64,000 bases of DNA from Streptomyces sp. NBC_01717. GTDB lineage: Bacteria > Actinomycetota > Actinomycetes > Streptomycetales > Streptomycetaceae. The stretch covers positions 3,968,001-4,032,000 of the forward strand of contig NZ_CP109178.1 in assembly GCF_036248255.1 (NCBI RefSeq), written 5' to 3'. Below, one piece after another: positions 17,639 to 23,615 of this stretch (position 1 is the first letter of the stretch; every line of letters begins with the position of its first letter). The notes beneath the pieces are model-generated. The model made no database searches. It was given only the letters and a program-made list of their open reading frames with translations, and was not told the DNA's origin. Made by a program: the position numbers and the translations under genes.

Positions 17639-17675
17639 CCAGGCGCCCCGGGCCGACAGGCCCGGGGCGTTCTGG
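17639..17675 (+). terminator. Attenuator hairpin before chorismate mutase
   Basis: A perfect 11-bp GC stem (17644-17654 with 17659-17669, loop GACA) is extended by CCAG/CTGG across a small bulge. The 3' flank is GTTCTGGCATT rather than a U-run, as is usual in Streptomyces terminators. A competing 7-bp pairing is available: CGGCCCG inside the leader frame (17587-17593) complements CGGGCCG (17649-17655), the left arm of this hairpin, and could act as antiterminator when a ribosome stalls at the Tyr/Phe codons. Confidence 0.65.
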
Positions 17676-17734
17676 CATTCCGGGTCCGATCGCTTCGGGG
17701 GGCCACACCCCACCAGGACACCAGGAGTCACGGA

Positions 17735-18055
17735 ATGAACAGCACCGCCGTCGCCGCGCAGAAGCTCGCCGAGAAGACCCCCACCGAGAAGACCGGTGCG
17801 CACACCGATGAGGCCGCCGCGCTGATCGCCGGAGCCCGGGAGCGCATCGATTCACTGGACGACCGGATCATCGGGCTCGTCCAGGAACGGATGGCCGTCT
17901 CGGCCGTCATCCAGGAGGCCCGGGTCACCTCCGGCGGCCGCCGGGTCAACCTCTCCCGCGAGATGGAGATCCTCGGCCAGTACCGGGACGCGCTCGGCAA
18001 GCCCGGCACCTCGCTCGCCATGACGCTGCTGGAGCTGTGCCGCGGCCGCGTATGA
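17735..18055 (+). CDS. Chorismate mutase (AroQ type)
   Basis: Rearranges chorismate to prephenate, the committed step toward phenylalanine and tyrosine. The 106-residue all-helical protein has the AroQ pattern: IDSLDDRIIGLVQERMAVSA (catalytic Arg region), then a Lys/Arg stretch GRRVNLSREMEIL, and a C-terminal LLELCRGRV tail resembling the short actinobacterial subclass (M. tuberculosis Rv0948c), which works at full rate only in complex with DAHP synthase. ATG 17735 is preceded by GGAGTCACGGA. A leaderless Tyr/Phe leader peptide and attenuator hairpin lie upstream, so its transcription is likely tuned by aromatic amino acid supply. Confidence 0.88.
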   Translation: MNSTAVAAQKLAEKTPTEKTGAHTDEAAALIAGARERIDSLDDRIIGLVQERMAVSAVIQEARVTSGGRRVNLSREMEILGQYRDALGKPGTSLAMTLLELCRGRV

Positions 18056-18214
18056 GACCTGTCCGGCTGCCGCACCGGCCGCGGGACTGTACGGGCGCAT
18101 CTGCGTTCGGGCCGACTCTCACCCGTACGGCGCGTGACCGGGCGCACGGTGACTTCGTTGGTCCCGGTGTCCGTGCCAGCCAGGGGCGGCTTTCGAAGAA
18201 ACCACGCGTGGCTC

Positions 18215-18265
18215 CGCTGGAGCGTGTGGCGTACTGCAGGTACGCCGTGGGACCGCGCTCCAGCG
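18215..18265. repeat. Nested double inverted repeat
   Basis: Outer arms CGCTGGAGCG (18215-18224) and CGCTCCAGCG (18256-18265) enclose inner arms GGCGTAC (18228-18234) and GTACGCC (18240-18246) with loop TGCAG. As RNA this would be a two-tier stem-loop. It is not obviously a terminator, and its function is unknown. Confidence 0.5.
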
Positions 18266-18310
18266 TGCGTGACCGGTCGGCAGGGGACAGCAGCCCGGTC
18301 ACCCCAAGAA

Positions 18311-18342
18311 CGGTCGGCTCCGGGGACGCCCGGAGCCGACCG
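18311..18342. terminator. 14-bp perfect hairpin, terminator-like
   Basis: Arms 18311-18324 and 18329-18342 are perfectly complementary around a GACG loop. It lies 256 nt after the chorismate mutase stop. It could end that transcript, or one starting within the gene-free stretch. There is no U-tract. Confidence 0.5.
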
Positions 18343-18470
18343 TATCCGGGCGAGAACGCCACTCACGCGCCCCGGTACGCCGGGGACGCAGACCCGATGC
18401 ACCTCACCCTGCGGCGCTCCCCGGTGCCGCTACTCGGCACCGGCGTCGCCCTGACACCGACGCTGATCGA

Positions 18471-18502
18471 CAAGGGCCCCCTGGACCGGTTTCGCGGCCC
18501 AC
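18471..18502. terminator. Hairpin with CAAGGGCCCC / GGGGCCCTTG arms
   Basis: Ten-bp arms at 18471-18480 and 18493-18502 with a 12-nt loop. The right arm is followed by GTCATG, without a T-run. A possible terminator for rightward transcription from the gene-free stretch. Confidence 0.4.
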
Positions 18503-18713
18503 GGGGCCCTTGGTCATGTCGTGATCCTTTCCTGGCCGCCGGCTTCTGAAGGCGCAGCGGGGCCGTCGTGTCAGCAGGGCGACGGCGAGAAACCACAGGT
18601 ACCGGAGAGACGACAGAGAGAGGCGTGACGGGAGTCACATAAGGATTCTGTGAGGTTCCGGACAACCATTACCCCGGACCACAAGTCATGCATGCAGAAC
18701 ACCGGCCCCACCC

Positions 18714-18869
18714 GTGAACACGACGGGCGACGTCTCCGGCACGCTCGCAGGGACCGGTTCGTCCTCCGCAGTGCCGATGTTCGCCCTCGCGGGCGGCGCG
18801 GCCGTAGTGCTCGGTGCCGGTGCGATGTTCGTCGTGCGGCGCCGCAGGAACGGTGACGCCGCCGCGTAA
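18714..18869 (+). pseudogene. Remnant of a LAXTG sortase-anchored surface protein
   Basis: A 51-codon frame from GTG 18714 reads as the C-terminal cell-wall sorting signal of a class E sortase substrate: LAGTG at residues 11-15, a hydrophobic span (about 21-41) and a basic RRRR tail. Real substrates carry a signal peptide and a body of 100 or more residues in front; here the frame is closed upstream by a TGA at 18651 and no signal peptide can be formed. I therefore read it as the surviving 3' end of a deleted gene. It could instead be a tiny single-span membrane protein. It ends 26 nt before a strong terminator. Confidence 0.55.
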
Positions 18870-18894
18870 CGGGCGACATCACCGGTAGGCGTGA

Positions 18895-18927
18895 GGGGCT
18901 GCACTCGGAGGGGGGTGCAGCCCCTTT
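18895..18927. terminator. Hairpin terminator between LAXTG remnant and GMC oxidase
   Basis: GGGGCTGCAC (18895-18904) pairs with GTGCAGCCCC (18915-18924), followed by TTT. It lies 20 nt before the end of the leftward GMC oxidoreductase gene, so it can terminate transcription from either side. Confidence 0.75.
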
Positions 18928-18946
18928 CCGCTGTCCTGTTTCTCTC

Positions 18947-20782
18947 CTACTTGTCTGCGTGCTTCCTCGGCGGGACCGCGGGCAGGCCCAGGAACGGCAG
19001 CTTCAGCGCGCCGAAGGCCTCCTTCGGCACCGCCGGCGCCTTCGGTGCGACCGCGGCCAGCCGCTCGTACGCCTCGCCCTGCGCCGGACGCGGGTCCGCC
19101 TCACCCTTGTTGGGCCAGAACGACATGGCCCGCTCCGCCTGCGCGGTGATGGTCAGCGACGGGTTGACGCCGAGGTTCGCGGAGACCGCCGAGCCGTCGA
19201 CGACCGAGATGCCCGGGTGCCCGTACAGCCGGTGGTACGGGTCGATGACCCCCTCATCGGCGCTCGCACCGATCGGGCAGCCACCGAGGAAGTGCGCGGT
19301 CAGCGGGGTGCCCATGAGTTCCCCGACGTTCGACCCGGCGAAGCCGTTGATCTCCTCGGCGAGCAGCGAGGCGCTGCGTGTGGCCTCCTCGATCTGGGTC
19401 GGGTTGGGCGCGCCGTGCCCCTGGCGGGCGGTGAGCAGGCCCTTTCCGATACCACCTGGCTTGCGGTACGTCGTCAGGGAGTTGTCCAGCGACTGCATGA
19501 CAAGGCCGATGATGGTCCGCTCCGACCAGCGCCTATTGGAGAGCGACCGCACGGCGAGGGCCGGGTGCCTGGCCATGTTGCCGAGCCAGCCCAGCACCCG
19601 GCGGCCGCCGTACGGCACCTGCAGGATCGACATCGCGCCCATGGCGTTGGAGCCCTTGCCGTAGCGGACCGGCTCGATGTGGGTGTTCTCGTCGGGGTGG
19701 ATCGACGAGGTGATGGCGACGCCCTGGGTGAAGTCGGCCCTCGCGGTGCCGTGCTTCTTGCGGTAGCGGCGGTCGCTGGTCTGCGAGCCGACGAGCGCCT
19801 CGGAGTTGGTACGGGTCAGCTCGCCGAGCCGCGACGACAGCCGGGGCAGCAGCCCCTGGTCCCTCATCGTGTGGAGGAGGGTCTGGGTGCCGTACGTGCC
19901 GGCCGCGACGACCACCTTGCGGGCGCGCAGCAGCGTCGGCTTGCCCTTCCTGCGGCGGTCCGTCGGGACGGTGGTGACGTGGTAGCCGCCCTCCGGGTCG
20001 TCCGTGATCGCGACCACGGAGGTCATCGGGTGGATGACCGCTCCGGCCTTCTCGGCGAGGTGGAGGTAGTTCTCGTTGAGGGTGTTCTTCGCGCCGTGAC
20101 GGCAGCCCGTCATGCATTCGCCGCACTCGGTGCAGGCCTTGCGGGCAGGCCCCGCGCCGCCGAAGTACGGGTCGGCGACCGTCTCACCGGGCTTCGCCCT
20201 CGTCGTACCGTCGGCGTCCTTGCCGTCGCCGAAGAAGACGCCGACCGGGGCGAGATGGAAGGTGTCGCCGACCCCCATGGCCTGCGCGGTCGCCTTCAGA
20301 TGGACGTCGGACGGGGTCATCGTCGGGTTGAGCCGGACTCCGAGCATCCGCTTGGCCTGGTCGTAGTACGGCGCCAGCTCGTCCTGCCAGTCGGTGATTT
20401 CAGCCCACTGCCGGTCCTCGAAGAACGGTGCCGGGGGTACGTAAAGCGTGTTGGCGTAATTGAGCGAGCCACCGCCGACACCCGCCCCGGCGAGCACCAT
20501 CACGTTGCCGAGCAGATGCACACGCTGGATGCCGAAGAGCCCGAGTGCGGGGGCCCACAGGTAGTTCTTGATGTCCCAGGAGTTCCTGGGGAGGGTGCCG
20601 GGGGTGAAGCGGCGGCCCGCCTCCAGGACCCCGACCCGGTATCCCTTCTCGGTCAGCCGCAGGGCCGACACCGCACCGCCGAAGCCCGAGCCGACGACAA
20701 GGACGTCGTAGTCGTACGCCGCGTCGTCATCGGTCTCGCCGGCCGGTTCGGCCTGATTCTGGGCAGGGCTGTCCTGGGACAT
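18947..20782 (-). CDS. GMC oxidoreductase, ChoD-like
   Basis: FAD-dependent oxidoreductase of the glucose-methanol-choline superfamily, cholesterol-oxidase-like branch. The N-terminal nucleotide-binding motif is VVGSGFGGAVSALRL (GxGxxG). The C-terminal substrate/FAD part has GCPIG, PGISVVDGSAVSANLGVNP and LTITAQAER, characteristic of ChoD-type enzymes. A cysteine cluster CTECGECMTGC (about residues 216-226) precedes RHGAKNTL. From memory M. tuberculosis ChoD (Rv3409c) sits beside guaB3, as in this neighbourhood, supporting orthology; whether it oxidises sterols is debated for that protein too. ATG 20782 has GAGGAG upstream. It follows the dehydrogenase gene by 49 nt, so the two form an alcohol-aldehyde oxidation operon. 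Confidence 0.85.
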   Translation of the reverse strand: MSQDSPAQNQAEPAGETDDDAAYDYDVLVVGSGFGGAVSALRLTEKGYRVGVLEAGRRFTPGTLPRNSWDIKNYLWAPALGLFGIQRVHLLGNVMVLAGAGVGGGSLNYANTLYVPPAPFFEDRQWAEITDWQDELAPYYDQAKRMLGVRLNPTMTPSDVHLKATAQAMGVGDTFHLAPVGVFFGDGKDADGTTRAKPGETVADPYFGGAGPARKACTECGECMTGCRHGAKNTLNENYLHLAEKAGAVIHPMTSVVAITDDPEGGYHVTTVPTDRRRKGKPTLLRARKVVVAAGTYGTQTLLHTMRDQGLLPRLSSRLGELTRTNSEALVGSQTSDRRYRKKHGTARADFTQGVAITSSIHPDENTHIEPVRYGKGSNAMGAMSILQVPYGGRRVLGWLGNMARHPALAVRSLSNRRWSERTIIGLVMQSLDNSLTTYRKPGGIGKGLLTARQGHGAPNPTQIEEATRSASLLAEEINGFAGSNVGELMGTPLTAHFLGGCPIGASADEGVIDPYHRLYGHPGISVVDGSAVSANLGVNPSLTITAQAERAMSFWPNKGEADPRPAQGEAYERLAAVAPKAPAVPKEAFGALKLPFLGLPAVPPRKHADK

Positions 20783-20831
20783 GGCTCTCCTCGGTACGAA
20801 AAGGGCAGAAGGTGCCGCGGTGTTACGGGGG

Positions 20832-22457
20832 TCAGCGCAGGCGGAACGCCTTCATCGCCTTCAGGCTGCGGCTCATGAACGCCGCGTACTTCTCGTCGTC
20901 CATCCCGAAGGACGGGGCGAGCGGGATCAGCCTCTGCTGCGCGACGGTCTGGGCCTCGGTGTACTTGAGGATGCCCTCGGAGCCGTGCCGCCGGCCGAGA
21001 CCGGAGTCCTTCATGCCGCCCATCGGGGACTGCACGCTGCCGTACGCGGGGGCGTATCCCTCGTTGATGTTCACCGTGCCGGTACGCAGCCGGGCGGCGA
21101 CCTGGTGACCGCGCTTGGAGTCCTTGGTCCAGACGCTGGAGTTCAGGCCGTACGGGGTGGCGTTGGCGAGGGCGATGACCTCGTCCTCGTCGGAGAAGCG
21201 GTAGATGGAGACGACCGGGCCGAAGGTCTCCTGGGTGCAGACGGCCATCGGAGCCTCGACGCCGTCGAGGATGGTCGGCTCGTAGAACAGCGGGCCGATG
21301 TCGGGGCGGGCGACACCGCCGGCGACGAGCGTGGCGCCCTTCTCGACGGCCTCCGCGACATGCTGGGTGACGGTCTCCAGCTGGCGCTCGCCGACGAGCG
21401 AGCCCATGTCGGCGCCGTAGGCGAGGGAGTTGCCGAGCCGCATGGCCTTCGTGCGGGTGGCGAACCGCTCCACGAAGTCGTCGGCGACCGACTCGTGGAC
21501 GTAGAGCCGCTCGATGGAGATGCAGAGCTGTCCGGCGGAGGAGAAGCAGGCGCGGACGGCACCGGCGGCGGCCTTCTCCACGTCGGCGTCCTCGAGGACC
21601 AGCATGGCGTTCTTGCCGCCGAGCTCCAGCGAGACGCCGACCAGGCGGGCGGCGGCGCCCTGGGCGACCTCTCGGCCGGTGCGCGTGGAACCGGTGAACG
21701 AGACGTAGTCGGCGTGCTTGACGACCTCGGGCCCGACGACCGGTCCGTCACCGAGGACGACCTGGAACACCTCGGCGGGCAGCCCGGCCTCGATCAGCAG
21801 GTCACGGGCCCAGAGCGCGGTCAGCGCGGTCTCCGTGTCGGGCTTCATCACGAGGGCGTTCCCGGAGACGAACGCGGGCAGCGCATCGCCGACGGACAGC
21901 TCGAACGGGTAGTTCCACGGAGCGATCTGGCCGATGACACCGCGCGGCTGCCGCAGCTCGGTGACCTTGGTCAGCGTCGGCACGACACCGGTGTGCCGCT
22001 TCGGCTTCAGATACGAGGACGCCCTGCGCCCGTAGTGCCGGGCGGAGACGGCGACCGCCTGCACCTCCTCGTGGGCGTGCAGCCGGGCCTTGCCGGTCTC
22101 CAGCTGGATGAGGTCGAGGACCTCCGCCTGCCGCTCGAGAACGAGGTCGTGGAAGCGGAGGAGGACGGCGGCCCTGGTCCGGACCGGGGTGGCGGCCCAG
22201 GCGGGCTGGGCGGCGCGGGCCCGCTCGAAGGCGGTCGCGACGTCCTCGGGCGTGGACTCGGGCAGGTCGGCCAGCTTCTCCCCGGTGAACGGGGTGTGGT
22301 TCGCGGTACGGCCGGAGCCGACGACACCACGGGTGAGCTGGGCGATCACCTCGGGCGTCACCACATCGGCAGCCGTGCGCACACCCGCGGGGGCGGCGGC
22401 CACGGGGTTGGTACCGAGGGGGGCGGCAGATGCCTGCGAGTCCGTCGAGTCCGTCAT
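20832..22457 (-). CDS. NAD(P)+-dependent succinic-semialdehyde dehydrogenase-like enzyme
   Basis: A 541-residue aldehyde dehydrogenase oxidising an aldehyde to its acid. Visible motifs are the cofactor region PWNYPFELSVGDALPA, the catalytic Glu in VSLELGGKNAMLVLED, and the catalytic Cys in ACFSSAGQLCISIERLYV. The overall pattern (FSSAGQLCISIER, GEKLADLPESTPEDV) is that of the actinobacterial GabD2 group annotated as succinic-semialdehyde dehydrogenase; the true substrate may differ. ATG 22457 opens the gene. It lies directly upstream of the GMC oxidase (49-nt gap), so product and substrate may be linked. Two perfect palindromes lie 74-110 nt before the start. Confidence 0.9.
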   Translation of the reverse strand: MTDSTDSQASAAPLGTNPVAAAPAGVRTAADVVTPEVIAQLTRGVVGSGRTANHTPFTGEKLADLPESTPEDVATAFERARAAQPAWAATPVRTRAAVLLRFHDLVLERQAEVLDLIQLETGKARLHAHEEVQAVAVSARHYGRRASSYLKPKRHTGVVPTLTKVTELRQPRGVIGQIAPWNYPFELSVGDALPAFVSGNALVMKPDTETALTALWARDLLIEAGLPAEVFQVVLGDGPVVGPEVVKHADYVSFTGSTRTGREVAQGAAARLVGVSLELGGKNAMLVLEDADVEKAAAGAVRACFSSAGQLCISIERLYVHESVADDFVERFATRTKAMRLGNSLAYGADMGSLVGERQLETVTQHVAEAVEKGATLVAGGVARPDIGPLFYEPTILDGVEAPMAVCTQETFGPVVSIYRFSDEDEVIALANATPYGLNSSVWTKDSKRGHQVAARLRTGTVNINEGYAPAYGSVQSPMGGMKDSGLGRRHGSEGILKYTEAQTVAQQRLIPLAPSFGMDDEKYAAFMSRSLKAMKAFRLR

Positions 22458-22530
22458 GAGGGCGAGGGTATGTCCAGCCCACCGCTTTGGGTACCCGTCG
22501 GTAATAGGTTTTCACACTCCCCACAAACGA

Positions 22531-22566
22531 GCCAGTGATCACTGGCAACAAAGCCCCTGATCAGGG
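22531..22566. promoter_or_regulatory. Two perfect palindromes upstream of the dehydrogenase operon
   Basis: GCCAGTGATCACTGGC (22531-22546) is a perfect 16-bp palindrome and CCCTGATCAGGG (22555-22566) a perfect 12-bp one; both are centred on TGATCA and their centres are 22 bp apart, about two helical turns. They lie 74 and 98 nt upstream of the leftward dehydrogenase start. They look like paired operator sites for a dimeric regulator. No regulator gene is adjacent. Confidence 0.55.
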
Positions 22567-22652
22567 ACCCATGCGGTGAATACCCAAGACGGGGACGAGA
22601 GTGCCATCAGGCTCGGCCCAACCGATTCATCCGACGGCCCCGAGCCCGCGCA

Positions 22653-22675
22653 GAGATACACACTGAGATACACAC
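22653..22675. repeat. Tandem direct repeat GAGATACACAC x2
   Basis: Two identical 11-nt copies separated by one T (12-nt period). Atypically A-rich for this genome. Possibly a protein-binding site or part of an old attachment region; nothing else supports either idea. Confidence 0.5.
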
Positions 22676-22680
22676 GCAAC

Positions 22681-22708
22681 CGCCGGGAGAGGCCTGCCTC
22701 TCCCGGCG
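22681..22708. terminator. Perfect 12-bp hairpin, terminator-like
   Basis: CGCCGGGAGAGG pairs with CCTCTCCCGGCG around a CCTG loop, immediately after the tandem GAGATACACAC pair. Typical of a Streptomyces terminator, but no gene ends nearby on either strand. Confidence 0.5.
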
Positions 22709-23072
22709 AAGCTGTGCGCGCATCGGGCTGCACCGTCACCAATAGCCAGCCCTGCACGGCCCCCGCCTTGAGACCGAACACAAGTACACCCAAGAGACCT
22801 CGGGGACGGTTCCTGCCGGTGCGTAGACGTACGTCCGCCCGAACTCATGCTCTCTCACGGCAACGGCAGCGCTTCCGCCTCAGCCACCTAGCCGGCAAGT
22901 TCCTGATGCAAATTCGCCATAGCAGGATGCCTACACGCGAGACCAACGGTTAGCCGAGCCCAGCGAAGATGCAACACATGCATACTCGAGCACGGGGGCA
23001 CCAACGACGCGGTTCAGCCCTTCGATCCACGAGACGCCACGGCGCATCGACGCTACCGCAGCGCAGACTTCA

Positions 23073-23471
23073 TCAAGCCTTGCCATTCGTGGATGACTTG
23101 CACGTCGCCCAGGCCACGTCTCCCTTTGAGGCCAGACAGACCTTCACATACACGTTGGTTCCTTCAGTGAGGTTGATCGTGTCGCCGAGGCAGGCACTTG
23201 CCGTCAGGTTGTTATATACCTCCCCCAACAAATTCCCGGTCTCTTTCAGATACAGCCCACCCCACACCGCGAATCCATCCGCCTTTATATCACAGACGGT
23301 GAGCACGTCCCCATTGTGCTCGAACTGCGCAGCCCCCGCCCTGACGCCGCCATTCGTGACGTAGACCATGGACGTATTGGTCCCCGCATACGCCGTACCC
23401 GCAGAAATGCCGACCGCGATCGTCGCTGCCGCCAAAACCGAGCCAACCCGAGACATTCTCGAACTACGCAC
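23073..23471 (-). CDS. Small secreted protein, unknown function, low GC
   Basis: A 132-residue protein with a Sec signal peptide: RSSRMSRVGSVLAAATIAVG, then ISAGTAYA and a likely cut after AYA. The mature ~100 residues are beta-rich, with four cysteines (in VCDIK, ACLGD, VCLAS, ATCKS) able to form two disulfides. I do not recognise a family. GTG 23471 is preferred because AGGGG lies about 6 nt upstream; GTG 23477 and ATG 23456 are alternatives. Its base composition is clearly below that of neighbours, as is the adjoining tail of the next kinase gene, suggesting the segment was acquired. It reads in the same direction as the kinases, 144 nt downstream of them. Confidence 0.7.
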   Translation of the reverse strand: MRSSRMSRVGSVLAAATIAVGISAGTAYAGTNTSMVYVTNGGVRAGAAQFEHNGDVLTVCDIKADGFAVWGGLYLKETGNLLGEVYNNLTASACLGDTINLTEGTNVYVKVCLASKGDVAWATCKSSTNGKA

Positions 23472-23615
23472 ATCCACCCCTATGAATCAGACTCAACTAC
23501 ACCACTCAGACAGGTCACATCGGCGCCATCTCGCGCCGCCACACATCATACAACTAACTTAAGACGACGGGCAGTTGAACAACGCGACCGGGATGGGGAG
23601 CGCAGACGGCCTCGT

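Larger units (their letters stand above)
18056..18713. other. Gene-free stretch with strong secondary structures
   Basis: 658 nt in which I find no convincing protein gene. It holds three strong hairpin structures, described as separate entries (18215-18265, 18311-18342, 18471-18502). The last ~60 nt, before the LAXTG remnant, are noticeably less GC-rich (AAGGATTCTGTGAGG) and could contain a promoter or the decayed 5' part of that gene. Confidence 0.5.
22567..23072. other. Gene-free, lower-GC stretch with repeats
   Basis: About 500 nt without a convincing gene. It contains a tandem pair of GAGATACACAC (22653-22663 and 22665-22675) and a perfect 12-bp hairpin (22681-22692 with 22697-22708, loop CCTG). 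From about 22860 base composition drops well below the surrounding level. I searched for tRNA T-loop and anticodon patterns and found none. It may be a junction or scar of acquired DNA. Confidence 0.5.

Noticed and set aside
22567..23072. tRNA gene or attachment site
   Set aside because: No anticodon, T-loop or acceptor pairing was found; only repeats and a hairpin.
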